From JBGTSJ01 sp041940305 (GTDB lineage Bacteria; Planctomycetota; Planctomycetia; Planctomycetales; Planctomycetaceae), in contig JBGTSJ010000005.1 of the NCBI GenBank assembly GCA_041940305.1, positions 62,001 through 126,000 of the forward strand: a stretch of DNA of 64,000 nt. The letters run 5' to 3'. Below, one piece after another: positions 50,533-59,563 of the stretch; position 1 is the first letter of the stretch, and each line of letters opens with the position of its first letter. Made by a program: the position numbers and the translations under genes. The notes below the pieces were generated by a model, which worked only from the letters and a program-made list of their open reading frames with translations, was not told where the DNA came from and made no database searches.

Positions 50533-52221
50533 ATGGACAAGCTGCAACCCGTCATCAAGCATCGGTTCTGGATCCTGGCAGCCCTGGTGCCGCCGTTGTG
50601 CATCTTCGGCTACTACTCGGCCAACGGCGCAATGAAGGAGGCCACGGCCGCCCGTGAGGCCGCCCTGGACGGGCTCAGCATTCCCGACGGCACCGGTCCC
50701 AATCCCACTTGGACGGATGCAGACAAAGGGGGACTCCAGGTCATCAATGCCGAGTACAAGGCCGCGGTCGATGCGGAATTCGTGCGTGTCTGGGATGAGC
50801 AGCAGGAACGGATGACGTGGCCGCCCAGCATGCAGCGCTACGTTCCCGACACGTATCGCGGCGAGTTTCCCAACGAGGCCGGATTTACCTACAACGATGA
50901 GTATGCCGACCTGATCGCCGCTCTGCATGAGAGCGTCGAGCCGATCACGGCCGACCGTCGCGGCAAGGGTTTTTCCGGCAAAGTCTGGATCGACCAGAAG
51001 CTGATTCCGCGGCATGAGTTCGGCGTGCTGTCAGTCGAGTCGGACAAGATCTGGGACGCACAGGAGGACCTGTGGTATCTCCAGTTGCTGTTCGACGCGA
51101 TTCGAAACGTCAATCGCTCGTCCGAGAACGCAGCGAAAGCCGCGATTCGCCGCGTGTACAAGGTGGACCTGCTGGGGGGGACCGGCGAAAGCTCGGTCAA
51201 GGCCAGCGCCGGGCCGTCCGGCATGCCGGGCATGCCCGGCATGCATGACGCGGCGATGCCGATGATGGAAATGCAGATTGGCAGCAGCAATCAGGGGACG
51301 CGATCGACCGGAGGCCTGTCGGCTCCTCGCGTGGGCTTCGATCCGGCCGAGGAGTTCGGTTCCGATGTCAAACAGTCGTCACAGTCCTCCTCGAGTTCCG
51401 GCGACCCGGCTATGGAGATGCCGCCCATGATGACGGCAGGGAACCGTGGCGCCGCCAGCCAAGAACGCATCCGCTATATCAAGCTGGATGAGAGCGCCAA
51501 GTATCGCGAGCGCGGGTTCTATCTGAGCGTGCTGATCGACCAGAAGAAGATCGCTGATTTTCTCGTGGAACTGTCGAATGCCGATTGGCCGATTCGCATT
51601 GTTCGTTTCCATGTGGGGCCCAACCCGGAGACGCCCGGCGCCAGCAGCGGGATGATGGACCAGTTCGCCCCGATGTACTCATCCGCTCCAATGCCCGCCA
51701 TGGAAGCGGGACCGACCTTTGATGCCTTTGATCCCGGCGCCTTCGATGCCTACGCCGATCCGACGACGGCCGGCGCGCAGATCGGACCCGCCCCGCTGGT
51801 CACCACCGAACAGATGGCGGGATTGTTCACGCATCCCGATCTTGTGCAACTGGATGTGGCTGGAGTCATTACGTTCTACAATCCGCCGTCCGAAGAGTTG
51901 CTGGCGGCCGTGCAGGCAGAGACAGATTCGACCGCTTCCGAGCTGACGACTGAGCCAGCGGCCGCCGCCGACACGCCCGCGTCGACCGACGATTCGGCTG
52001 ACCTCAGCGAACCGGGTGCAGCGTCCGAGTCATCCTCTGCCGTGCCGGGCGCCGCTGAAATTCCCGGTGCGGCCCCCGTTCCGGATAGTGTTCCCGCTCC
52101 CGGTTCCTCCGACGTGGAAAGTTCAACGGAATCCGCGGACGAGCAGCCTGATGGCAGCGACACATCGCCTGCGGAGTCAGAGGCTCCCGAGGAGAATTCC
52201 GGTACGGAACCGCCTGAGTAG
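50533..52221 (+). CDS. PilM-linked membrane protein, planctomycete type
   Basis: The ATG at 50533 gives 562 residues; a GTG at 50524 would add three. One N-terminal helix (RFWILAALVPPLCIFGYYSA) precedes a region with coiled-coil tendency and RGFYLSVLIDQKKIADFLVE, LSNADWPIRIVRFHVG, which fits the ferredoxin-like part of PilO-type proteins. Low-complexity Met/Pro/Gly and later Ala/Ser/Pro-rich segments (GMPGMPGMHDAAMPMMEMQI) cover much of the C-half. It lies 92 bases from pilM and is probably its partner in the inner-membrane platform. PilO-like identity is inferred from order and layout. Confidence 0.65.
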   Translation: MDKLQPVIKHRFWILAALVPPLCIFGYYSANGAMKEATAAREAALDGLSIPDGTGPNPTWTDADKGGLQVINAEYKAAVDAEFVRVWDEQQERMTWPPSMQRYVPDTYRGEFPNEAGFTYNDEYADLIAALHESVEPITADRRGKGFSGKVWIDQKLIPRHEFGVLSVESDKIWDAQEDLWYLQLLFDAIRNVNRSSENAAKAAIRRVYKVDLLGGTGESSVKASAGPSGMPGMPGMHDAAMPMMEMQIGSSNQGTRSTGGLSAPRVGFDPAEEFGSDVKQSSQSSSSSGDPAMEMPPMMTAGNRGAASQERIRYIKLDESAKYRERGFYLSVLIDQKKIADFLVELSNADWPIRIVRFHVGPNPETPGASSGMMDQFAPMYSSAPMPAMEAGPTFDAFDPGAFDAYADPTTAGAQIGPAPLVTTEQMAGLFTHPDLVQLDVAGVITFYNPPSEELLAAVQAETDSTASELTTEPAAAADTPASTDDSADLSEPGAASESSSAVPGAAEIPGAAPVPDSVPAPGSSDVESSTESADEQPDGSDTSPAESEAPEENSGTEPPE

Positions 52222-52349
52222 ACGCACAGCAGCAGATTGATCAGGGACACGACGACCGCGCCCGGTGGCGCCGGAAGTCACGAGACGATTGACGAACGTA
52301 ACACAACGGCTGCCGGTCAGCCGTCGAAGAGGATTCGGGGAGCACGCGC

Positions 52350-54686
52350 ATGGCCAAGATGAACCCCAAGCAACTGGCAGTAGATCACGGCGAAAAGATC
52401 GCCTTCGGGCTGATCGTGGTGCTGGTGCTGTTGGCGCTGGTTGGCACCAACTGGTCGCCGTACGAGAAGTCTCCCGTCGACATCACCAGCAAAGTGGCCG
52501 ACGCGGAGTCGAAGATCCTCGTCACCACCTGGCCGGAGGAGGAGCAGCAGGAGTTCGTGCTCGACGAATCCGAGCAGCCGGCGAGGGTCGTCGACGCCGG
52601 AATTAATGATCGCATCCTCGTTGCGCCCGCGTACATGGCGTCGCAGACGTTGACGAAAGACAAGTCGGCTCGCGACGACCCGCTGCAGGAACCGGAACTG
52701 CAACCGGTTGTGGACATGATCGCCTCAACGGCGCGAGTCCTGATCGAACTGGCCCCCGATCCCGAAGAGATGCTGGCCTCGGCCGAAGGGGCCGAGGACA
52801 GCGGGTCGGGCAGGCAGAATGCCGACGAAACGGCCGATGAGGACCGTCCCGACGAGTTTCGTGACCGGACCACCGCGTCGAACATCCCCGGAGCCGCTGT
52901 GCCCGGAGTTCCCGGCATGGCGACCATGGGACCTGGAGCTCACGGCGCCATGCCCCCCGGCGCGATGCGGGACTATACGTCCATGTACGCACCGGAACTG
53001 GCGATGGGCGCGATGCCCGGTATGGAAGGAATGACCGGCACCTCGATGCCGACCGCCGACGGCAAGGGATATCCCTTCGTGTCGGTTCGGGGCGTCTTCG
53101 AGTTCAAGGACCAGGTCCGCAAGTACACGGAGGCGATTCACAAGGGATATGCGGAGGCGCTGCTGGAGTTCCAGATCATCGACTTCCAGCTGGAACGTCA
53201 GCAACTGGTTTCCGCCCCCGACACCTGGACGGAATGGGAATTGGTCGATACGGACGTCTTCCGCGACGTCGTCAACCAGGCGGCCGGGCTGGATCCCGAC
53301 GTGGTGTCGGCCGCCGTCACCGACAGCGCAATTACTTGCCCGCTGCCATTGCGGCTCACCGGCGTCTGGAACAAGCAGGCGACGCACCCCCGGTTGACCA
53401 AGTTCGAACTGACGGACGAACAGATCGAGCGCGAGCGGGATTACAATCACGCCCTGATCACGAAGTTCTTCGACGAACAGAAGGAACTTCCCGAGCAGCC
53501 GGTGCAGAAGCGGGGCTTCGCGGACATGGTCTTTGACTCTCGCCAGCTGCAGCAGAGCTACATGGGCCTGGAATCGTCGTATGACATGACGACGATGATG
53601 GGGGCGTATCCCACCAGCACGATGATGCAGCCGGGAATGCAGCCCGGCATGATGCCGGGGCAGGTCTCGGGTCATCCCGGCAGCGGAGCGATGGACCCGG
53701 AACTCGAGAAATTCGCCAAGGAACTGGCGTCCACGATGGGCACCGATTCGAACGATCCCAAGGTCCAGGAGAAGCTGACGGAGTGGATCAAGGAGCGTGC
53801 GAAGGCTGAGGGTGAGCTGCTGCTGTTCCGGTATCTCGACTTCAACGTCGATCCCGGCAAGACGTACCGCTACCGGGTCCGGCTGGAGCTGAAGAACCCG
53901 AATTACGGTCGGCCGCTGGCCGCGGCCGGAGGATTGCCCCATGTGGTGGAGGGACCAACGCGGTTCACTCCCTGGAGCCAGCCGACGCCTCCTACGACGG
54001 TCGAGGAAACGGTCAACTACTTCCTGACTCGGATTGAACCGCCGCGCACCCGGATTTATCCGGAAGCGCGGATGAACGTCTTCCAGTACGACCAGGACGC
54101 CGGCACCACGGTTCAGCAGGAAGTGGAAGTAGCCTTCGGGCAGCACGTGGGTGGAAAGACCAAAGCCAAGAAGGCCGATCCCACGGAGGGCACATTTGAA
54201 GAGACCGACTATACGTTCCGCTCTGACGACGTCCTGATCGACGCGTTGCCGGACCTGGCGTTCAAATCGTCGGACCATCCGGATCTGAAGCTCCCCGCGG
54301 ATTCGCGCGGGAACGCCCAGATGACGGAGTACGTGATCGTTGTGACCGATGAGAACTCGCTGTCCACAGTGGACCCCAAGTCTCAGGCCGGCGAACTGAA
54401 GCGCCAACAGCAACTCCAGGAATGGCAGGACGAGTACTTCGCCTACCTTGAGCAGGGTGCGGGCGTTCCCGGAACGGCGGATGGAGATTACTCCGCCTAC
54501 TACGCCGAGCTGTATGGTGCTCCCATGACTGAAGACGCCGGAACGACCGGAACCCGCCGGGGACGCAATTCGCTCCGCCGAGGACAGTCCGGGCCTGGTG
54601 CGATGCCGGCAATGCCCGGTATGCATGGGGCCATGCCGGCGATGCCGGGAAGTGAGCAGCCGACGACCGGCCGGCGGAGGCGCTGA
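52350..54686 (+). CDS. PilM-linked membrane protein, planctomycete type (third gene)
   Basis: A 778-residue protein with one N-terminal helix (KIAFGLIVVLVLLALVGTNW). The periplasmic part has two similar areas (YPFVSVRGVFEFKDQVRKYT, EALLEFQIIDFQLERQQLVS and YRYRVRLELKNPNYGRPLAA) separated by Met/Gly/Pro-rich spacers (MGAYPTSTMMQPGMQPGMMP). It ends in GTRRGRNSLRRGQSGPGAMP and a Met-rich tail. No named family is recognised. Its position after the PilM-like and PilO-like genes suggests it completes the inner-membrane assembly platform. It ends in a hairpin at 54716-54747. Confidence 0.65.
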   Translation: MAKMNPKQLAVDHGEKIAFGLIVVLVLLALVGTNWSPYEKSPVDITSKVADAESKILVTTWPEEEQQEFVLDESEQPARVVDAGINDRILVAPAYMASQTLTKDKSARDDPLQEPELQPVVDMIASTARVLIELAPDPEEMLASAEGAEDSGSGRQNADETADEDRPDEFRDRTTASNIPGAAVPGVPGMATMGPGAHGAMPPGAMRDYTSMYAPELAMGAMPGMEGMTGTSMPTADGKGYPFVSVRGVFEFKDQVRKYTEAIHKGYAEALLEFQIIDFQLERQQLVSAPDTWTEWELVDTDVFRDVVNQAAGLDPDVVSAAVTDSAITCPLPLRLTGVWNKQATHPRLTKFELTDEQIERERDYNHALITKFFDEQKELPEQPVQKRGFADMVFDSRQLQQSYMGLESSYDMTTMMGAYPTSTMMQPGMQPGMMPGQVSGHPGSGAMDPELEKFAKELASTMGTDSNDPKVQEKLTEWIKERAKAEGELLLFRYLDFNVDPGKTYRYRVRLELKNPNYGRPLAAAGGLPHVVEGPTRFTPWSQPTPPTTVEETVNYFLTRIEPPRTRIYPEARMNVFQYDQDAGTTVQQEVEVAFGQHVGGKTKAKKADPTEGTFEETDYTFRSDDVLIDALPDLAFKSSDHPDLKLPADSRGNAQMTEYVIVVTDENSLSTVDPKSQAGELKRQQQLQEWQDEYFAYLEQGAGVPGTADGDYSAYYAELYGAPMTEDAGTTGTRRGRNSLRRGQSGPGAMPAMPGMHGAMPAMPGSEQPTTGRRRR

Positions 54687-54715
54687 TCAGCGTCGACCCG
54701 GTTCTCGTTTGCCGA

Positions 54716-54747
54716 ACAGCCCGTGGCGACCATTCGCCGCGGGCTGT
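54716..54747 (+). terminator. strong hairpin after the PilM operon
   Basis: ACAGCCCG (54716-54723) pairs with CGGGCTGT (54740-54747). A T-G pair and an inner GGCG/CGCC pair complete a 13-base stem with a six-base loop. No long T-run follows, so termination may need a factor. It lies 30 bases after the stop of the third PilM-linked gene. Confidence 0.5.
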
Positions 54748-54902
54748 CCTGTTGCGCCGGACTGCGACCATCGAACGGCGTCCGATGCAGCGAAGCCTGG
54801 ACGTCTGATGCCGATGACGGGCGACGCGGAGGCTGCGGCGGGACGATTGCAGGACCTCCAGGTTCACCGGATTCCCGTTCCCGCTGCGCTTCCGCGCGCG
54901 TA

Positions 54903-56870
54903 TCACGCCCGCACAGCCGCCCGTTGCTCACTGCGCGGCGACCCTTTGAAGGTCACATACTCCCAGTGACGGTACAACTCCGACTGCTTCACCAGCGTCT
55001 CGTGTGATCCGGCGGCGATCACCCGGCCCTCGTTCACCAGCACAACCTGGTCACAGCGGCGGACGGTGGACAAGCGCGACGGCAGAAAGATGACGGTGCG
55101 GTCTTTGACGATGCGGTTGTACGCGTCGTCGAGCATCGCTTTCGTGTCGTCATCGAGCACGGATGCCGGTTCCTCGATCACCAGCACGGCCGGCTTCCGC
55201 AGCACGGCCCGCGCCAGACCGAGCCGGAACGCCTGGCCGTCGTCAAGTCGTTCGCCGTGCTCGCCGATCACGGTCTCGTAGCCCTGCGGCAGTTTCTGGA
55301 TAAAGTTATGTGCGTGCGTGGCCTTGGCGGCGTCGGTCGCTTCGGCCAGCGAGTACCTGGGGTCGCCGCAAGTGAGGTTCTCCAGAACGGTGCCGGTAAA
55401 GAACGGATCGTCTCCGCCCACGTAAATCGTCTCCGCCCGCAGCGACTCGAGCGTGGCCCACGCCGTGTCCTCACTGTCAAACAGCACTCGGCCCGATTGC
55501 GGCTCGATGAAGCGCGGCAGCAGGTACGCAATCGCGCGCCGTTCCAAGGGGTCCAGCGAGACGATCGCCGTCGATGTCCGGGCCGCCACGCGCAAATCGA
55601 GGTTCTTCAGCACTTCGCGGCCGTCGGCCCGATAGGTGACGGCCTCCAGAATGATCGACTTCGACACCGGTTCCAGAAACTTGGCGCCAACCGCCTGTCC
55701 GACTTCGGGAATCTCGGCCAGATAGCGATACACCTTGTCTCCGGTGACATTGATCTCCTGGCGGGCGGACTGCAGCGCCCGTGCGGACTCGATCATGCGG
55801 CTGCCGCGCGCCAGCGCCAGCAGGAGCAGCACGCCGGCGCTGAGCGGCATCGGGTCGAGCGTGCTGAGCACCCGGGCGGTCACAAAAAACAGCACGAGAG
55901 CCAGGCAGAGAACCGTGCAGCCCCGCGCGGTCCACACAGCCCAGCCTTCGCGTGTCCGGCCCTTTGCCATCTCGCGCGTGTACCGTTCGAGGTGCAGCTG
56001 AAAGCGGGCCGATTCAAAGTCCTCCAGGGCATAGCCGCGAACCAGCCGGCTCTTTCTCAGACCCTCAGCAAGCGTTCGCAGCTCCGCCTCGGTGCGGGCG
56101 TCGGTCAGGGCATGCTGCTTCTGTGAACGATGTCGTTCGTACAGGTTCATCCATCCCGCCACAGCGACCGGCACAATGCACTGCAGGGTCAACCGGGCGT
56201 CCGCGACGAACGCCAGGCACAGGAGCAGAACGAACAGGCTCAGTTCACCGGGCGCCCGGGAGATCCACAGTGCGATCGCATCCCCCAGCCGGCCGATGTC
56301 CCGACTGAACAGTTCGAAGGACGAAGTTTCGGCCCGACCGTCCAGGTCTCCCGTAGAGAGACGGAGCGCCTGGCGATGAACCGAGTTCCGCAACTGCGCG
56401 GTCGTTCGCCCCGCGATGAGCCACGCCGCTGCCTCAGCCCGCGCCCGGCAGACGATGCGGGCGAGTCCCAGCGACGCCATCGACAGAATCAGCAGGATGG
56501 CCGCCGCTGTGTTGTCCCACAACAGGGGCGAATGCGGCACGACCGCATCCAGGACCGGAAAAAACACCCTGTCATGGTACCTCAAAGCGGTGGCCAGGAG
56601 TCCTTGATTCTGCAGTAGGTAAGTCGTATCGGCATCCAGCTGTTCGGGCGTCCCCCGGCGGTACGGCGACGCGACGTCGGGGGCGACTGCCTGCAAGTCG
56701 GCGCCGGTCAAAGCCACGGAGCCCTCACTGGCCACCACATCAACCAGCAGCGCGACGGAAACTGCAACGGCAGCCCCGAACACGGCGGCGACCAGCGACC
56801 AGATCAGCGCCCCGAGGCCGGCGCTTTGCAACCACATCCGAAACGGCAGCAGACGGCGGAAAGCGCTCAT
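54903..56870 (-). CDS. ABC exporter-like protein with degenerate nucleotide-binding domain
   Basis: The ATG at 56870 gives 655 residues. The first 340 residues hold a type IV ABC transmembrane domain (ALIWSLVAAVFGAAVAVSVA, LLWDNTAAAILLILSMASLG, ELSLFVLLLCLAFVADARLT). The nucleotide-binding part keeps the fold order but not the key residues. The Walker A position reads STAIVSLDPLERRAIAYLLP without GxGKS/T. The signature is DDGQAFRLGLARAVL in place of LSGGQ. Walker B is LVIEEPASVLDD. The switch-His position is PSRLSTV, with Ser replacing the usual His before RLST. It may bind nucleotide weakly or not at all, acting as a pseudo-exporter. The rest of the reading frame is intact, so it is not a pseudogene by frame. 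Partner and substrate are unknown. Confidence 0.82.
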   Translation of the reverse strand: MSAFRRLLPFRMWLQSAGLGALIWSLVAAVFGAAVAVSVALLVDVVASEGSVALTGADLQAVAPDVASPYRRGTPEQLDADTTYLLQNQGLLATALRYHDRVFFPVLDAVVPHSPLLWDNTAAAILLILSMASLGLARIVCRARAEAAAWLIAGRTTAQLRNSVHRQALRLSTGDLDGRAETSSFELFSRDIGRLGDAIALWISRAPGELSLFVLLLCLAFVADARLTLQCIVPVAVAGWMNLYERHRSQKQHALTDARTEAELRTLAEGLRKSRLVRGYALEDFESARFQLHLERYTREMAKGRTREGWAVWTARGCTVLCLALVLFFVTARVLSTLDPMPLSAGVLLLLALARGSRMIESARALQSARQEINVTGDKVYRYLAEIPEVGQAVGAKFLEPVSKSIILEAVTYRADGREVLKNLDLRVAARTSTAIVSLDPLERRAIAYLLPRFIEPQSGRVLFDSEDTAWATLESLRAETIYVGGDDPFFTGTVLENLTCGDPRYSLAEATDAAKATHAHNFIQKLPQGYETVIGEHGERLDDGQAFRLGLARAVLRKPAVLVIEEPASVLDDDTKAMLDDAYNRIVKDRTVIFLPSRLSTVRRCDQVVLVNEGRVIAAGSHETLVKQSELYRHWEYVTFKGSPRSEQRAAVRA

Positions 56871-57162
56871 CGGTCGCTCAAACTGGGAAGGTAACGGAGT
56901 GAGACGTGCCGTTTTCAATTGTACGACACGACGCCAGTCCCTCCCTGCACCGATTCCTGCTCCACTCCGCGATTTTGGGGAGGAGCCCCATTTTCAACAA
57001 TCAACGGATTGCAATTGGTCCCCTCTCGTCAGACTGCCGATGGCCTCCTGTCAGAGTGCTGACCACTCGATCGGCGAGCCCCTTGTGGATCCCGAACGAG
57101 TCACGACCTGCGCGGCGTTTCGGACAGCGATCGAACACCGGTCTGTGCGCTGACGGCTGCCG

Positions 57163-58152
57163 TTATGCCAGGTCCCGATCCTCAAACATGATGAATCCGA
57201 GGAGGACGGCGGCCCCGATGTAGGCCAGACAATACACCCCGGAGAGGGCGATATAGTCCAATGGAATGTCCTTCCCCGTCGCAACGGCTGCCGACATGTT
57301 GAAGGTTTCCAATGAAGGCAGAACCGTGGCAGTGACCTGCGCCAGCAGCTTGACGGGAGGCAGGGTCTGAAATGTCGATGCCACCAGGACGGGAGTGAGG
57401 TGTCCGATCACGAAAATCGTGAAACACGTCACCAGATTCATCAGCATGGACAATCGTGTTGAAATGGCGACGCTCACCGCCGTCATGACGGCCACTTCCA
57501 TGAAGATCAGGGACAGGGCAGGGAGGATCTTGGACGCCACGCTCAGGCGCTCGGGCTCCGGAGTCGGCAGCTGCATCCCCATCACGTCCGCCCAGATCCA
57601 CGGCTGAGGCTGCTCCTTGCCCGCTTCGCGCTGGTCGTAGCCGAACTTGAAGTACGTCAGCACGAAGAAAATGGCGCCGATGACCAGAATCATCACCAGC
57701 GCCGACTGCGCAATCCCCAGGTACTTCCCGACGACGAACTGCCGCCGGGTGATCGGCTTCGACAACAGTGTCATCGCCGTCTTTCCCTCAATCTCGTCCG
57801 CCACGCTCATGCTGGCCGTCCAGACTGAGAGCAGCAGCGAACAGATCAGAATCGTCGCCAGCCCGCAGTCGATGAACATCTTGGTGTCTTCACCAAGCGA
57901 AAAGAACGGCACGTAGTAGTTCGCCCCGATCACGACCACTCCCAGGGCCAGCAGCAGGAGGAACACCGGTTGCCGCAGCGCCTCTTTGGTGGTCGCGCGG
58001 GCAATCGTGCCGGCGCGCGTCAGATAGTCGAGCAGCAGCAACACGGCGATCACGCCGGCCGCTCCCAGCAGGATCCATCGATACGGATGTCCCGCTTCCG
58101 CCCCGGAGACTGTCGCTTCCTGGGCCAATAGCACTCCGGCCGCATTCCCCAT
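57163..58152 (-). CDS. ABC-2 family permease
   Basis: The ATG at 58152 (MGNAAGVLLAQEATVSG) gives 329 residues with about six helices. Conserved parts are ATTKEALRQPVFLLLLALGV, ASMSVADEIEGKTAMTLLSK and PITRRQFVVGKYLGI, which fit NosY-like ABC-2 permeases. TFQTLPPVKLLAQVTATVLP and the last helix complete it. No cognate ATPase gene is adjacent: the gene on its 3' side is the degenerate exporter-like gene, which is of a different class. The functional partner is probably encoded elsewhere. Confidence 0.82.
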   Translation of the reverse strand: MGNAAGVLLAQEATVSGAEAGHPYRWILLGAAGVIAVLLLLDYLTRAGTIARATTKEALRQPVFLLLLALGVVVIGANYYVPFFSLGEDTKMFIDCGLATILICSLLLSVWTASMSVADEIEGKTAMTLLSKPITRRQFVVGKYLGIAQSALVMILVIGAIFFVLTYFKFGYDQREAGKEQPQPWIWADVMGMQLPTPEPERLSVASKILPALSLIFMEVAVMTAVSVAISTRLSMLMNLVTCFTIFVIGHLTPVLVASTFQTLPPVKLLAQVTATVLPSLETFNMSAAVATGKDIPLDYIALSGVYCLAYIGAAVLLGFIMFEDRDLA

Positions 58153-58389
58153 CGAGTACAGATTCACGTCCCGTCCTGCTGATGAAACAGAAAAACTGAA
58201 AAAGGCCGGCCTCACATCCAGATCCGCGTCCAGCGCGCCAAACGGGCAGAGGACAGTCGGATACTCCCCGTAATACGCCAAACCAGTGCGGCATGCGGGG
58301 GGGCTTTTACGCAAATCTTGCGTACGAAAGAATGTACCGCGCGGCGTGACCCGAGGAAACCGTCTCGAAAGCCGGATCGCTTGTCCGGC

Positions 58390-58671
58390 TCAACCCCGAA
58401 TCTCGAAACCCGAACCGGCGCAGTCGTCCGACCAGTCGCACGCATCGGCCGTTGCGATATTCCCGTGCATGGCCTGGGATACATCGTCGAGAAAGCGGCG
58501 GACGGCTGCACTGCTGCCGGCGGCCACAAGTTCGACCGTGCCGTCCGGCAAATTGCGAACGAATCCGCGCACCGGATGTCGTTGCGCAATCCGGTGAGTC
58601 GTGAACCGAAAGCCGACGCCCTGAACTCGGCCGCGGTAGATCACGCGCCGGCAGACCGGATCATCCGGCAT
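58390..58671 (-). CDS. acyP: acylphosphatase
   Basis: The ATG at 58671 gives 93 residues, the normal family length. The phosphate-binding loop is GRVQGVGFRFTTHRIAQ with the catalytic Arg in GFR. The catalytic Asn is in VRGFVRNLPDGTVELVA. It hydrolyses carboxyl-phosphate bonds in the cytosol. It begins seven bases after the csrA stop and is likely co-transcribed. The C-terminus (SGFEIRG) matches the family end. Confidence 0.92.
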   Translation of the reverse strand: MPDDPVCRRVIYRGRVQGVGFRFTTHRIAQRHPVRGFVRNLPDGTVELVAAGSSAAVRRFLDDVSQAMHGNIATADACDWSDDCAGSGFEIRG

Positions 58672-58678
58672 GGCGGAA

Positions 58679-58891
58679 TCAGCTCTCGCAGGCGATCCGC
58701 AGATCCCGGGGCTGAGCCGCCCCGGCACTGGTGGGTTCGCCGCGATGGCAGAGCTCTTCGCGGACGATGTTCATGTCCCGCGGGGCATCGATCCCGAGCC
58801 GCACGGTATTGGGGCCGATCCGGACGATCGTCACCGCCACATCATCCCCAATCAGGATCCGCTCACCAGGCTTCCTTGAAAGAACGAGCAT
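58679..58891 (-). CDS. csrA: carbon storage regulator CsrA
   Basis: A 70-residue RNA-binding translational regulator: MLVLSRKPGERILIGDDVAV, TIVRIGPNTVRLGIDAPRDM, NIVREEL. The conserved N-terminal beta strand and the GIDAP and V-R-E-E motifs needed for RNA binding are present. A strong AGGAAGGGG ribosome-binding site lies about eight bases upstream and would itself be a CsrA target. It is followed by acyP. No FliW gene is in the window, so antagonism cannot be judged. Confidence 0.96.
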   Translation of the reverse strand: MLVLSRKPGERILIGDDVAVTIVRIGPNTVRLGIDAPRDMNIVREELCHRGEPTSAGAAQPRDLRIACES

Positions 58892-59035
58892 TGCCTGTAC
58901 CCCTTCCTGCGGGTGCGACCACTCCCAATGAAGGAAGCGGCCATGATTTCCTTGAGTGACTCATTCCCTGCGACAGGACGAACGTTCCCACACACTCCTT
59001 CCTGCGGACGTTCCTGCCAGCGACGCCTTCCTTGC
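58892..59035 (-). promoter_or_regulatory. csrA leader with six AGGA motifs
   Basis: On the minus strand AGGA occurs at 59029-59032, 59012-59015, 59000-59003, 58996-58999, 58949-58952 and 58905-58908. The last lies in the csrA ribosome-binding site. CsrA binds AGGA or GGA in loops, so the leader could mediate autoregulation. No promoter is assigned. Confidence 0.5.
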
Positions 59036-59293
59036 AGCCACCGAGCCCGACCAAAAGTGTCGTCAGGCTGAGAACGCCGTCAGAAGGATATCAGTGAACA
59101 CCAGGGCCCACAAGGCCGAAACGTCGCGTTCACTAGAATCTATTTGTTCACTACTGAACACGCTCGCCGACAACGCTGCGAGCGGCGTCAACTCCGGCGG
59201 ATCGCACCCTTCGAAGGCCATGCGCCGCGCGCCCGGTCCGCTTTCCGAACCCCGATTCGGCCCTGGCGTGGGGCTACCCTGGAATTGCATCGC

Positions 59294-59563
59294 CTAACCC
59301 TGGCGATCGAAGCCCATCACCTGGTAGCGTGAGAGTTCCCCTGGATCGGACAACTTCAGCGCTGCAATGGCGGAGAATGAGAGCATCACCTTTCGCGCTC
59401 CGAGAGAGTCGGGGCGGTCCCGCTCCACCAGCAGCAAGCCTTCGGAGTAGCGGAAGTCGGCAAAGGGGATCGACTCCTGAAACGTCGTTGTCAGCAGCCC
59501 CTGGCGAGGCAGCCCCGCCGGCCAGTTCTCAAAGATGCCGCGCCACTCTGCTGCTGTTTCCAT
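59294..59563 (-). CDS. conserved hypothetical protein, 89 aa
   Basis: A small soluble protein (METAAEWRGIFENWPAGLPR, QGLLTTTFQESIPFADFRYS, EGLLLVERDRPDSLGARKVM, LSFSAIAALKLSDPGELSRY). The pattern FENWP..LPR.G and LLVERD.PD..GARKV looks like a planctomycete-specific family I have met without a function. The start ATG at 59563 is clear, and no signal or membrane segment is present. It is separated from csrA by about 400 bases on the same strand. Confidence 0.65.
   Translation of the reverse strand: METAAEWRGIFENWPAGLPRQGLLTTTFQESIPFADFRYSEGLLLVERDRPDSLGARKVMLSFSAIAALKLSDPGELSRYQVMGFDRQG

Noticed and set aside
48222..50603. A 793-codon minus-strand frame opposite the PilM-like gene
   Set aside because: It is a shadow of the PilM-like gene, which has clear motifs on the plus strand. 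The antisense product shows no family features.
51220..53060. Repeated GMPGMPG-like DNA as a possible CRISPR or satellite array
   Set aside because: The repeats are in frame within coding sequence, irregular in spacing, and encode Met/Gly/Pro spacers. No CRISPR-like repeat and spacer pattern exists anywhere in the window.
52725..54626. A 633-codon minus-strand frame opposite the third PilM-linked gene
   Set aside because: It has the same pattern of antisense openness, and the plus-strand product has a membrane helix and ordered repeats.
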